Shown: positions 33,980 to 42,019 of the stretch, in pieces
How positions within the stretch are numbered: position 1 is the stretch's first letter
Layout of the letters: every line of letters begins with the position of its first letter
Assembly: GCA_045580005.1 (NCBI GenBank)
Contig: JAZNMZ010000060.1
Location: 1-56,463, forward strand
Direction: 5' to 3'
DNA length: 56,463 nt
Source of the DNA: UMGS1052 sp045580005
Lineage (GTDB): Bacteria; Bacillota; Clostridia; Oscillospirales; CAG-382
Position numbers and translations under genes: made by a program
Notes under the pieces: model-generated
What the model saw: the letters and a program-made list of their open reading frames with translations, nothing else
Databases searched by the model: none
What the model was told of the DNA's origin: nothing

Positions 33980-34834
33980 ATGTCAAACGAATACGAAAAA
34001 TATCATTTTAACAACTACTATGTTAATCCAATCGTATGCGGAAACATTCTCATTTATCAGTTGGGAGAAATGTTGTGCGATCCGGGAAAGATTATTCCAT
34101 ATCACGAGCAGAGGAGTCATGAGTTTACTTATGTCACCTCGGGTGAATGCGATATCTTTCACGGGAATGACTCTGTGCGTGCAAAGAAAGGAGACCTTAT
34201 TCTGTCAATGACGGGAGAAAAGCACAAAATCTCAGCCATCGGAAGTGAGCCGCTGCGTTACTCATTTGTCAGCTTCGGCAAGACAAATGACGACGACATC
34301 TTCGGTCAGCTCATAGGAGAGCTTGAACGCCTTTTCAAAAAGGAAGGATGCCGTATTGTTCCTCTGCACTCGGCAGAAGAGCTTTTCTTTGATATGTTCT
34401 CTGAGCTCGAGTCCAAAAAGGTTTTTCACGGAGAAATGATTGCCCTGAGAATGACAGAGCTTCTTGCAAAGTTTATCCGCAAGTACACAAAGGTTAATGT
34501 CGAGCGCTACTCGCCCCGCATTACTTACTCGTCCTCCCTGGCATATCAGGTGCGCAATTACATAAGCAAAAATGTGTGCGATATAAAATCGCTGCGCGAC
34601 CTTGAAAAGGAATTCAATTACAATATCCAGTATATAGCAAAGTGCTTCAAGAACACCTCGGGCAAGACCTTGAACAAGTTCTTTATCGAAGAAAAGATGA
34701 GATACGCTGACAATATGCTCTCGGGCGGTATGAGTGTGACTCAGGTAAGCGAAAAGCTGGGATACTCGTCTATCCATGTCTTCTCAAGAAGATATAAGGA
34801 ATTTTTTGGTTATTCTCCCAAAAAGAGAGGTTAA
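33980..34834 (+). CDS. AraC-family transcriptional regulator
   Basis: This 284-residue regulator has an N-terminal cupin-like ligand domain (residues about 15-130: HEQRSHEFTYVTSGECDIFHG, KKGDLILSMTGEKH) and a C-terminal double helix-turn-helix (about 185-284: SLRDLEKEFNYNIQYIAKCFK, SVTQVSEKLGYSSIHVFSRRYKEFFGYSP). It probably senses a sugar and regulates the glycosidase downstream and/or the divergent oxidoreductase. The ATG at 33980 has no ribosome site; it sits 6 nt after a strong -10, so the mRNA is likely leaderless. The open frame upstream of it covers the promoter and is not coding. Confidence 0.9.
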   Translation: MSNEYEKYHFNNYYVNPIVCGNILIYQLGEMLCDPGKIIPYHEQRSHEFTYVTSGECDIFHGNDSVRAKKGDLILSMTGEKHKISAIGSEPLRYSFVSFGKTNDDDIFGQLIGELERLFKKEGCRIVPLHSAEELFFDMFSELESKKVFHGEMIALRMTELLAKFIRKYTKVNVERYSPRITYSSSLAYQVRNYISKNVCDIKSLRDLEKEFNYNIQYIAKCFKNTSGKTLNKFFIEEKMRYADNMLSGGMSVTQVSEKLGYSSIHVFSRRYKEFFGYSPKKRG

Positions 34835-34859
34835 TTTCCCAAAAACTGCCTGTAGGCTC

Positions 34860-34888
34860 TTGCATTTTATACCTATTTGTGCTAGAAT
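34860..34888 (+). promoter_or_regulatory. Promoter of the GH-A glycosidase gene
   Basis: TTGCAT (34860-34865), 17-nt spacer, TAGAAT (34883-34888) with TGC before it. TTGCATTTTATACC, overlapping the -35, recurs near other AraC-linked promoters. Confidence 0.75.
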
Positions 34889-34944
34889 GTCTATAATATC
34901 TTTATTTGATATTTCATATTATTTAATTTAAGGAGCACAACACC

Positions 34945-36798
34945 ATGGATTTTATGATCGGTTGTAACTACTGGGCCTCCAATGCCGGCACGGAGATGTG
35001 GAGACAGTGGGACGAAAAAGTAGTAAAAAACGACCTGAAACTCCTTTCAGAGCACGGTATCGAATATATAAGAGTATTTCCTCTCTGGCGTGATTTCCAG
35101 CCTGTTATACCCATGTATGCAGGTGCTGCAAATCTCTTTGAATACAGACTCGAGGGTGACAGAATGCCCGAAAACCCTTACTTCCTCGATGAGGTAATGC
35201 TCGACAGATTCGGCACTCTTTGCGATATCAGCGAGGAATACGGTATCAAGCTTATCGTCGGTATTGTCACCGGCTGGATGAGTGGAAGACTGTTTATACC
35301 TGCGGCACTTTTTGACAAGAGTCTTTATTCCAATCCGACAGCGCTTCTGTTTGAGCAGAGATTTGTAAAGGGCATTGTTGAGCGCTTCCGTGACAAGAAA
35401 GCTATCTATGCATGGGATCTCGGAAACGAGTGTAACTGTATGTACCCGTGCTCGGGTCAGCAGGAAGCAAGCACCTGGACAGGTATTATATCAAATGCTA
35501 TCAAAGCCAACGACCCCACACGCCCCGTTGTTTCGGGTATGCACGGGCTTAAGACATCAGAACTTCATAACACCTGGACAATAAAGGGCCAGGCAGAGTT
35601 CTGCGATATTCTCACAACACATCCTTATGCATACTGGGTATCGGATGTGTATAAGGACAACTATAAGAGCTTCCGTACACTCATACATCCCACCTGCGAG
35701 ACCAAGCTCTATGCAGCACTCGGTGGCAAGCCCTGTCTTGTAGAAGAAATCGGCACAATGGGTCCGATGATGTGCGACGACAAGACTGCAGCAGACTTTA
35801 TGCGCCTGCAACTGTTTTCCAACTGGGCAAACGGCAGCATGGGTGTGATGTGGTGGTGTGCCCACGAGCAGAATATGCTAAAGAGCGCTCCTTACACATG
35901 GCAGATGTGCGAGATTGAGCTCGGTATGACCTATGAAAATCTCAAGCCCAAGCCTGTGCTTGAAGAAACACTCAGAATCCGCAAGATTCTCGAGGGATTT
36001 GACTTCACACTTCCTGCCGCAAAGGATGACGCAGTTTGTATCCTCACACGCGACCAGAACGCGTGGGGCGCGGCGTTTACAACATACGCTCTTGCAAAGC
36101 AGGCAGGACTCAACATTACATATATGGAAAACAGCGACAAGCTTGTTGACTCAGACTGCTACATTCTTCCGTCTGTTGCAGGCGTTGCACTTATGCCAAG
36201 AGAGCTTTACCTTGAGCTCCGCCGCAAGGTTTATGACGGCGCCACACTTTATGTGTCGGTTGACGATGGTCACCTTGCAGACTTTGAACCTTTCTTCGGC
36301 ATGAGAGTTCTCGACTCCAGCCTTGCCTGTGACTCCGACACAGTAAGTGTTGAGTGCGAGGATATCTTCTTCTCGCGCAAAATGCGCTACGAGCTTGCAG
36401 GAACAAGTGCAGAAATACTCGCATTTGACAGCAAGGGCAATCCTGCATTTGCTGTTAATAACTACGGCAAGGGCAAGGTTTACTTTGTAAACTTCCCTGC
36501 AGAAACAATGCTCCTCGGCAGAAGCAATGCCTTTGACGGCAACACATACAAGCTCTACAGCAAGGCGTTTGCCGAAAAGATTGCGACTCACGAGGTTACA
36601 TCCTCCAACAAGTACATCGGCACAACACTTCATCCTGCAGACGACGGTGTATACTGTGTTATGGTCAACTACTCAGACAATCCGCAAACAACAGGTATTC
36701 AGATTGCCGACGCATATGAAATCTCAGAAGTTTACTACGGCGATATCAACGAGGTTGCTCCTCTTGACGCGGCTGTATTTAAGCTTACACGCAAATAA
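34945..36798 (+). CDS. GH5-like (clan GH-A) intracellular glycoside hydrolase
   Basis: This 617-residue enzyme has no signal peptide. Residues about 1-340 form a TIM-barrel hydrolase domain: FMIGCNYWASNAGTEMWRQW at the start, YIRVFPLWRDFQP, the acid/base Glu in WDLGNECNC near 162, and the probable nucleophile in LVEEIGTMG near 268. MWWCAHEQ follows near 307. The remainder has a glutamine-amidotransferase-like fold pattern as in beta-galactosidase trimerisation domains, and a beta-rich end. It resembles GH5-annotated mannanase-type proteins. The substrate is unknown, but must be an imported oligosaccharide. It is downstream of an AraC regulator with its own promoter; AAGGAG precedes the ATG. 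Confidence 0.8.
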   Translation: MDFMIGCNYWASNAGTEMWRQWDEKVVKNDLKLLSEHGIEYIRVFPLWRDFQPVIPMYAGAANLFEYRLEGDRMPENPYFLDEVMLDRFGTLCDISEEYGIKLIVGIVTGWMSGRLFIPAALFDKSLYSNPTALLFEQRFVKGIVERFRDKKAIYAWDLGNECNCMYPCSGQQEASTWTGIISNAIKANDPTRPVVSGMHGLKTSELHNTWTIKGQAEFCDILTTHPYAYWVSDVYKDNYKSFRTLIHPTCETKLYAALGGKPCLVEEIGTMGPMMCDDKTAADFMRLQLFSNWANGSMGVMWWCAHEQNMLKSAPYTWQMCEIELGMTYENLKPKPVLEETLRIRKILEGFDFTLPAAKDDAVCILTRDQNAWGAAFTTYALAKQAGLNITYMENSDKLVDSDCYILPSVAGVALMPRELYLELRRKVYDGATLYVSVDDGHLADFEPFFGMRVLDSSLACDSDTVSVECEDIFFSRKMRYELAGTSAEILAFDSKGNPAFAVNNYGKGKVYFVNFPAETMLLGRSNAFDGNTYKLYSKAFAEKIATHEVTSSNKYIGTTLHPADDGVYCVMVNYSDNPQTTGIQIADAYEISEVYYGDINEVAPLDAAVFKLTRK

Positions 36799-36808
36799 AC
36801 TGACAGGT

Positions 36809-36852
36809 GGCAAAGAAGCGCCGTCGCATAGGCGGCATTTCTTTGCCGATAA
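36809..36852 (+). terminator. Terminator or attenuator hairpin between glycosidase and ddh
   Basis: GGCAAAGAA / TTCTTTGCC outer stem with an inner GCCG/CGGC stem, then GATAATTTTT. It leaves only a short gap to ddh, whose ribosome site follows directly. It may terminate most glycosidase transcripts. Confidence 0.65.
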
Positions 36853-36869
36853 TTTTTAGGAGTAACATT

Positions 36870-37850
36870 ATGCGAATTGGAATTTTAGGTTACGGAAATC
36901 TTGGCCGTGGTGTTGAATGTGCCATCAGACAAAACCCCGATATGGTTCTCGCGGCAGTATTCACAAGACGCCCTCCTGAAAGTGTAGAAATTCTCACAAA
37001 AGGCGTTCCCGTGCTTCACATCGACCAAGCGAAAAATATGAAAGACGAAATTGATGTTCTCATCATCTGCGGCGGCAGCGCAAAGGATCTCCCCGAGCAG
37101 ACCCCCGAATTTGTAAAATACTTTAATGTTGTAGACAGCTTTGACACTCATGCAAAAATCCCCGAGCATTTTGAAGATGTAGATGAGGTTGCCGACAGAT
37201 GCGGCAAGGTTGCCGTTATTTCGGCAGGCTGGGATCCCGGTATGTTCTCGATAAACCGCCTTTATGCAGGAGCAATACTCCGCGATGGCGCAGACTATAC
37301 TTTCTGGGGCAAGGGCGTAAGCCAGGGTCATTCTGACGCAATAAGAAGAATAGAGGGCGTACTGGATGCACGGCAGTATACCATTCCGTTAAAAGAGGCT
37401 CTCGATGCTGTGCGCAGCGGAGAAAACCCCGAGCTTACCGCAAGACAGAAGCATCTGCGCGAGTGCTTTGTAGTGGCAAAAGAGGGCGCTGACAAAGAGA
37501 AAATCGAAAAAGAGATTGTCACAATGCCAAACTACTTTGCAGACTACGACACTGTTGTTCACTTTATCACGGCAGAGCAGATGAAATCCGAGCACTCGGC
37601 TCTCCCCCACGGCGGCTTTGTGATAAGAAGCGGCAAGACGGGCTGGAACGGCGAGAACAGCCACATCATCGAATATAGCTTGAAGCTCGACTCAAACCCC
37701 GAGTTCACAGCCTCGGTGCTTGTTGCCTGTGCAAGAGCGGCATACCGTATGAACAAAGAGGGTATGCGCGGCTGTAAGACAATTTTCGACATCCCCCCAG
37801 CATATCTTTCGGACATGAGCGGCGAGGAGCTCCGTAAAAAGCTTTTATAA
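36870..37850 (+). CDS. ddh: meso-Diaminopimelate D-dehydrogenase
   Basis: This 326-residue NADPH enzyme makes meso-diaminopimelate from tetrahydrodipicolinate in one step, for lysine and peptidoglycan. It has GILGYGNLGRGVECAI at the N-terminus, DVLIICGGSAKDLPEQTPE, VDSFDTHAKIPEH, ISAGWDPGMFSINRLY near 125 and GQGVSQGHS-like WGKGVSQGHSDAIRRI near 150. The length is exactly that of known Ddh proteins. The start is the ATG at 36870 after AGGAG; an upstream in-frame start reads through the hairpin. Its terminator has been invaded by a tiny IS-like element. Confidence 0.93.
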   Translation: MRIGILGYGNLGRGVECAIRQNPDMVLAAVFTRRPPESVEILTKGVPVLHIDQAKNMKDEIDVLIICGGSAKDLPEQTPEFVKYFNVVDSFDTHAKIPEHFEDVDEVADRCGKVAVISAGWDPGMFSINRLYAGAILRDGADYTFWGKGVSQGHSDAIRRIEGVLDARQYTIPLKEALDAVRSGENPELTARQKHLRECFVVAKEGADKEKIEKEIVTMPNYFADYDTVVHFITAEQMKSEHSALPHGGFVIRSGKTGWNGENSHIIEYSLKLDSNPEFTASVLVACARAAYRMNKEGMRGCKTIFDIPPAYLSDMSGEELRKKLL

Positions 37851-37855
37851 AAACT

Positions 37856-37933
37856 AAAAGACTTCCGTTTTTGATGTGCACCCCAAAAGTTAGACACTTT
37901 TGGAGGTGCATATCATTTTCGAAAGTCTTTTTT
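37856..37933. terminator. Terminator of ddh, interrupted in its loop
   Basis: Arms AAAAGACTTCCG (37856-37867) and CGAAAGTCTTTTTT (37920-37933) form a normal terminator whose TTTT loop is split by the 44-bp palindromic element. It may still serve both ddh and the converging toprim gene. Confidence 0.7.
37872..37915. mobile_element. Minimal IS3-like end pair (MITE) in the terminator loop
   Basis: TGATGTGCACCCCAAAAG and CTTTTGGAGGTGCATATCA are inverted repeats (one gap and one mismatch) around TTAGACA, bounded by TTTT direct repeats (37868-37871 and 37916-37919). The end sequence, TG...CACCCCAAAAGTTAGACA, is like IS3-family terminal repeats. No transposase remains. Confidence 0.6.
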
Positions 37934-38492
37934 ATATGCTTATTCCCAGAAGCTCAAGTGCCCTGCACAGGGCGTCGGAGGACAGGCTCTCGGGAAGCCC
38001 GTGCTCGCGGCATAGCTCTTTTCTTTTTTCCTTGCTGTCGGCTCTGCCCGAAAGTCCGAGCTCATAAAGGCGTGCCTTTGTTATTCTCACACTGCCTGTA
38101 TGAGTATTCTCGCCTGTGAGTCCTGCCGAAACAAAAATCGAGCGCAGTCTTTCTGCGTCTATTCCCTCAACACCGAGGAGTCCCTCCTTGGAGGGAGCAG
38201 TCTTGCGCTTTTCCTTGCCGAAAATTTCGGGGATATAAAGATTTATCACCTTATCGGCAGGCAGCATACCCTTGAGCTTGTTTCTTATAAAAAATCCCGC
38301 CTTGTCGCTGTCGGTTATTATCACAAGTCCTCTTGTTTCGCAGATTTTGCGAAGAAGCGTCTTTTTTTCCTCATTGTTAAAAACGCCAAAACCGTCTGTC
38401 GTAATTATCATGGCGTCGAGTATTGAAGAGAGCTTGATTTTGTCGTACTTTCCCTCGCACAGCACTGCGCACGATAGCTTAATTTTCTCCAA
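37932..38492 (-). CDS. Toprim-domain protein with DUF4093-like C-terminus (RNase M5-like)
   Basis: This 186-residue protein has a Toprim fold with AVLCEGKYDKIKLSSIL near the start (catalytic Glu) and VIITDSDKAGFFIRNKL (DxD) near 70. The C-terminal half (KTAPSKEGLLGVEGI, LYELGLSGR) matches the DUF4093 part of RNase M5-like nucleases. RNase M5 matures 5S rRNA, but this may be a relative with another RNA target. I chose TTG at 38492 after GGAGG because the family similarity begins there and no ATG fits; the longer open frame upstream overlaps the preceding gene. It overlaps that gene by 14 nt. Confidence 0.75.
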   Translation of the reverse strand: MEKIKLSCAVLCEGKYDKIKLSSILDAMIITTDGFGVFNNEEKKTLLRKICETRGLVIITDSDKAGFFIRNKLKGMLPADKVINLYIPEIFGKEKRKTAPSKEGLLGVEGIDAERLRSIFVSAGLTGENTHTGSVRITKARLYELGLSGRADSKEKRKELCREHGLPESLSSDALCRALELLGISI

Positions 38493-39402
38493 TATCCTTT
38501 TCCTCCATGCAGAATACTCCCACCGCCGAATAGTACGGCTCACCGTGCAAGAGCTTTTTCTTATAAAGTCTTTGCAGCCTTGTCTTTTCGGGGAGAGTGT
38601 CGGGGCTTGCAAAATTCTCTGTGCCGAAAATTCTCCACAAATTGCCGCTCTCGTCCGCCTCGTGCTCCGAAATGATTGTAAAATCATCCCTGAAGCCGGC
38701 AAGATTCGATCCTGCAAGAAACTCCTTGTGATCGCGTGCCATAAGCCAGCTGTCACAGACGAACCAGAGCTTTTTTATCCCGAGCCTTGAACTGTAAAAC
38801 CTATAGGCTTGCCTATATGAGTTCTTTCTCGATTCCCTGTCAAAGGGCGTGCCCTCGGGTATATGGATTTTGAGTACCATATCGCCTTTTTTCAAGTTTT
38901 CATAATCGTCATAAATATATCCGCACAGCTGGTAGTCGAGTCCTCCGATATTAAATATGACATATCCGATATAATAGACACACCAAGGATAGTCGGACAG
39001 CGCAAATTTGCCGCACAGACGCGCGTTCTTGCGGCCCCACAGTACAATCAACCTTGCGATACTGTCAAACATACTGTCCGGTATGCCGTTTTTGGTATAA
39101 AGCAGCTTTGTCTTTTCCGAAAGAGTTATTGTCGCTGCAAGATGAAGAACAAAAAGGTCTTCTCCGCTCTCTTGTGAAATCTCCTTTATGCGCTCAATAT
39201 AGCGCGACGGATAATAACAGTCTTTGTGATAGTGGAGTGTGCCGATAATCTCTTTTTCCTCGGTAATAAGCATCTCCCACAGTTCGTCTGCAAGCTCGCC
39301 TTTTTGTTCAAAAACCTTTTTATATACAGGTATTACCGTGTTTTTTTCTTCTTCCGTGAGCTCATATTTGTCACAAAAGGCATAAAAATATTCTTTGTTC
39401 AT
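38479..39402 (-). CDS. Acyltransferase-domain protein (NAT_N/GNAT_C-like)
   Basis: This 307-residue soluble protein has an N-terminal helical domain (about 1-120) and a C-terminal domain with MVLKIHIPEGTPFDRESRKNSY near 170, then FVCDSWLMA and FLAGSNLAGFRDDFTII. That pattern matches a family of clostridial proteins I remember as having NAT_N and GNAT_C domains. The reaction and partner are unknown. It sits between a QueG-like gene and the toprim gene in an apparent operon. No ribosome site is strong. Confidence 0.65.
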   Translation of the reverse strand: MNKEYFYAFCDKYELTEEEKNTVIPVYKKVFEQKGELADELWEMLITEEKEIIGTLHYHKDCYYPSRYIERIKEISQESGEDLFVLHLAATITLSEKTKLLYTKNGIPDSMFDSIARLIVLWGRKNARLCGKFALSDYPWCVYYIGYVIFNIGGLDYQLCGYIYDDYENLKKGDMVLKIHIPEGTPFDRESRKNSYRQAYRFYSSRLGIKKLWFVCDSWLMARDHKEFLAGSNLAGFRDDFTIISEHEADESGNLWRIFGTENFASPDTLPEKTRLQRLYKKKLLHGEPYYSAVGVFCMEEKDIGEN

Positions 39403-39421
39403 AAAAAAATCCCTGTTGGTG

Positions 39422-39450
39422 TTGTAATTTATCCTGATTTCTGTTATAAT
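39422..39450 (+). promoter_or_regulatory. Plus-strand promoter pointing into the end of the QueG-like gene
   Basis: TTGTAA (39422-39427), 17-nt spacer, TATAAT (39445-39450) with TGT before it. Any transcript would be antisense to the QueG-like gene. Confidence 0.45.
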
Positions 39451-40259
39451 TATTCATGAAAATCAAGGTTTCGCAGTATTGTCGCAAGCCCTCGCCAGGC
39501 GTATGCACGCTCGCCGAACTGTTCTTTTGTCATGCCGAGCAGCAGCTCTTTTGTGATGACAGGTGTCCTGTCTTGCAAAAAGAAGTCGACGGGAGTTGTT
39601 GCTGTCCCTTTATTCATCGGGCAGACCTCCTGGCATATATCGCACCCCCACACAAGCTTGTGGGACGAAACGGTGTCTTCCTGCTCGTCTGTGAGCTGCT
39701 TTTTCTGTGTGAGAGCCGACATACACTCACCACAGCCGTTTAAGGCTCCTGTGGGACAGGCAGACACACATCTGCCACAGTCGGCACATACACTCCTGTC
39801 TGTAAGATTGTCGCTTGAAATATCAAGCTCCGCAGGACTTGTTACGACAAAGATAAATACATAACTGCCGTATTTTTCGTTTATCAGAAGACCATTGCGG
39901 CCGCGCACTCCGAGATAGGCGTCGTTTGCAAGCTTCACCTCTGAAAAAGGCGAATTATCGGCAAAAATATGCGTCATCTCGGCTATATCGGGAAAGCACT
40001 CGCAGAGTCTTTCTCTCAGCTTTACTTCAAGCTCGCGCGCCAGCAGATGATAATCCCTGCTCACAGCATACAGCGAAACATTCCGCTCCTGCTCGGGGTA
40101 ATAGTACGGCACAAGAAAGACGACTATACTCTGCGCCCTTTGCGGCAGCTTGCGCGGATTTATCACCGCAGCACTCTCGTATGGCATACTGCGGAAATAT
40201 TCAATTTTTTCTTCTTTAAAAAAATCAAGATAAATCTTGTTTATATTTTTGTATAACAT
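39450..40259 (-). CDS. QueG-like iron-sulfur protein (epoxyqueuosine reductase family)
   Basis: This 269-residue cytoplasmic protein has a DUF1730-type N-terminal half (SIVVFLVPYYYPEQERNVSLYAVSRDYH) and two 4Fe-4S clusters in the C-terminal half: CADCGRCVSACPTGAL near 160 and CDICQEVCPMNK near 205, with CGEC between. QueG reduces epoxyqueuosine in tRNA, using cobalamin. This one is about 40-100 residues shorter than typical QueG and lacks the C-terminal HEAT repeat, so it could be a divergent reductase. The ATG at 40259 has no clear ribosome site, and the start could be later. It is divergent from rsmG with only 32 nt between. Confidence 0.75.
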   Translation of the reverse strand: MLYKNINKIYLDFFKEEKIEYFRSMPYESAAVINPRKLPQRAQSIVVFLVPYYYPEQERNVSLYAVSRDYHLLARELEVKLRERLCECFPDIAEMTHIFADNSPFSEVKLANDAYLGVRGRNGLLINEKYGSYVFIFVVTSPAELDISSDNLTDRSVCADCGRCVSACPTGALNGCGECMSALTQKKQLTDEQEDTVSSHKLVWGCDICQEVCPMNKGTATTPVDFFLQDRTPVITKELLLGMTKEQFGERAYAWRGLATILRNLDFHE

Positions 40260-40291
40260 ATTCGGCCCTATATTTCAAGAAAGAGGTTTTT

Positions 40292-41047
40292 ATGCAGTCT
40301 CTACACGATATTATAAAGCATTTCTGCGAAAAAAACAATATCAAAATCGAAGATAAAGCTATTTGCGATCTTATGCTTCTGACATCAGAGCTACTCGAGT
40401 ACAATTCGCACACAAACCTCACGGCAGTAAGGGACGAGTACGGAGTCACGGTAAAGCACCATCTCGACTCTTTAAGCTCGCTGTCGTTTGACCTTATCCC
40501 GCAGGGAGCAAGGGTGATTGATGTCGGCTGCGGAGCAGGCTTCCCGGGTCTTCCGCTCAAGGTTGCAAGGGGCGATATTGACATATCGTTTCTTGACAGC
40601 ACGGCAAAAAAGCTGAAGTTTACAGAGAAAGTGAGCGGAGTGCTTGGATTTTATTCCACGATTCTGCCTGTGCGTGCAGAGGATGCAGCTCAGGACAAGT
40701 CTCACCGCGAGACATATGACATTGCAGTATCACGAGCTATGGCAAACCTGCCTGTGCTTTGTGAGCTGGCACTGCCCTTTGTAAAGGTTGGCGGCAGATT
40801 TATCGCCTACAAGGCAGAAAAGGCGTCGGACACCTCCGATAGCGAAAGCGAGCTTTCACGCTCGCTCAGCGCCATATCAAAGCTAGGCGGAAAGCTTGCC
40901 GGAGTATATCACTACGACCTGTCTGAGTTCTTTCCCGACGAGGAGCTCGGTGACAAAAAGCACTGCCTTATTGTGATAGAAAAGGTATCAAAAACAGACA
41001 AAACCTACCCCAGACGCTACGCCCAGATACTCAAAAAGAATTTATAA
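40292..41047 (+). CDS. rsmG: 16S rRNA (guanine-N7) methyltransferase RsmG
   Basis: This 251-residue SAM-dependent enzyme methylates G527 of 16S rRNA. It has NSHTNLTAVRD near 35, the SAM motif IDVGCGAGFPGLPLKVAR near 70, FLDSTAKKLKFT and VSRAMANLPVLCELALPFVK near 140. It ends RRYAQILKKNL, as family members do. AGAAAGAGG precedes the ATG. rsmG is usually with mnmG and noc near the origin, but here it is separated from both. Confidence 0.95.
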   Translation: MQSLHDIIKHFCEKNNIKIEDKAICDLMLLTSELLEYNSHTNLTAVRDEYGVTVKHHLDSLSSLSFDLIPQGARVIDVGCGAGFPGLPLKVARGDIDISFLDSTAKKLKFTEKVSGVLGFYSTILPVRAEDAAQDKSHRETYDIAVSRAMANLPVLCELALPFVKVGGRFIAYKAEKASDTSDSESELSRSLSAISKLGGKLAGVYHYDLSEFFPDEELGDKKHCLIVIEKVSKTDKTYPRRYAQILKKNL

Positions 41048-41050
41048 AGA

Positions 41051-41079
41051 AGTCCTGCAGAAAACTGCAGGACTTTTTT
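41051..41079. terminator. Terminator of rsmG
   Basis: AGTCCTGCAG / CTGCAGGACT with a 4-nt loop and a T-run; it also follows the end of the minus-strand PHP gene. Confidence 0.9.
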
Positions 41080-42008
41080 CAATCAAGAAAAATCGGATTT
41101 GTCCAGGCATACTTGCCGTCGGCGTCGATTACCGTAGCTCTGACATAATCGTAAAGCCCGGGCCATACATCAAGTGCAAACTCAGCGTGAGTGAGATTAC
41201 CGCTATCGTCCTTTACAAGCTTTGTCGGGTGCATATCACTGTGGAGTCTTATCTTTTTTACAGGCGAGCAGTCGACATATGCGACATTGCCGTCGACATA
41301 AAAATTATAAATCTCAGGTCCACAGGACGAATAAAACGCTCCTGCCTCAAGCGCATGAAATATAGAATTAATGTTCTTATCGGCGCGCACCATTATCCAT
41401 CCGCATCCCATCTGCGGATGGCTGTGCATATCGTCGTTTGCCACGCCGTAAATACGGATACCCTGTCCCAAAAGCTCATCCCAGTACATAGCGTCCTTGT
41501 CTATATCGTGCCACTCGACACTGCCGGAGTTCCAGATTTCCATGGCAAAATTGCCTTTTTGCTTCTCAAAATCACGCGCTCCTGTGCCGCTCCATTCGGG
41601 ATGGCAGTATACCGTGAGATTCTTTTTGGCATGGATATCGTCAAGATACTTCTGATACTCGAGCTGGTCTTTTGCTGTACCGCCGGGTAATTTTTCATCC
41701 TGACTGTAGCCGTTGCCATCTTCCCCCGAGGGACCTATACACACGGTGTGGAAGCACTTGAAGCCATATTCCGCAGGTAATGTGTTATCAAACTCCATGC
41801 CTGGAATTATGACCATGCCCGTTTCGGGTGCAAAATTCTCAAGATTGTATTTTCTGTGGTCGGTGATAGCGAGAAAGTCATAACCCTTTTCGGCATAAAG
41901 TCTTATTACCTCCGCCGGCTCTATCCTGCCATCCGAACGGGTTGTGTGACAATGCAGATTGCCCTTGAGCATTCTCTCTGTGCCGATAAAAGCCTGCTGC
42001 TGTTTCAT
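41079..42008 (-). CDS. PHP-domain metal-dependent phosphoesterase, copy B
   Basis: This 309-residue protein has PHP motifs GNLHCHTTRSDG (H-x-H) near 20, FLAITDHRKY near 50, IPGMEFD, YCHPEW near 140 and VANDDMHSH near 195. PHP proteins are metal-dependent phosphoesterases acting on nucleotides, oligoribonucleotides or histidinol phosphate. Both copies here are close in length and sequence (KGNLHCHTTRSDG and VIDADGKYAWTNPIFLD identical). The start ATG at 42008 follows GAGGGGTG and lies 11 nt after the end of copy A, so they are coupled. Substrate unknown. Confidence 0.88.
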   Translation of the reverse strand: MKQQQAFIGTERMLKGNLHCHTTRSDGRIEPAEVIRLYAEKGYDFLAITDHRKYNLENFAPETGMVIIPGMEFDNTLPAEYGFKCFHTVCIGPSGEDGNGYSQDEKLPGGTAKDQLEYQKYLDDIHAKKNLTVYCHPEWSGTGARDFEKQKGNFAMEIWNSGSVEWHDIDKDAMYWDELLGQGIRIYGVANDDMHSHPQMGCGWIMVRADKNINSIFHALEAGAFYSSCGPEIYNFYVDGNVAYVDCSPVKKIRLHSDMHPTKLVKDDSGNLTHAEFALDVWPGLYDYVRATVIDADGKYAWTNPIFLD

Positions 42009-42019
42009 ATCATCACCCC

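Noticed and set aside
36807..36869. Longer start for Ddh at 36807
   Set aside because: It would translate the terminator-like hairpin; the ATG at 36870 has a proper ribosome site and gives the family length.
37932..38756. 274-residue version of the toprim protein
   Set aside because: The first 88 residues overlap the preceding gene in another frame and show no family similarity; the TTG at 38492 has a ribosome site.
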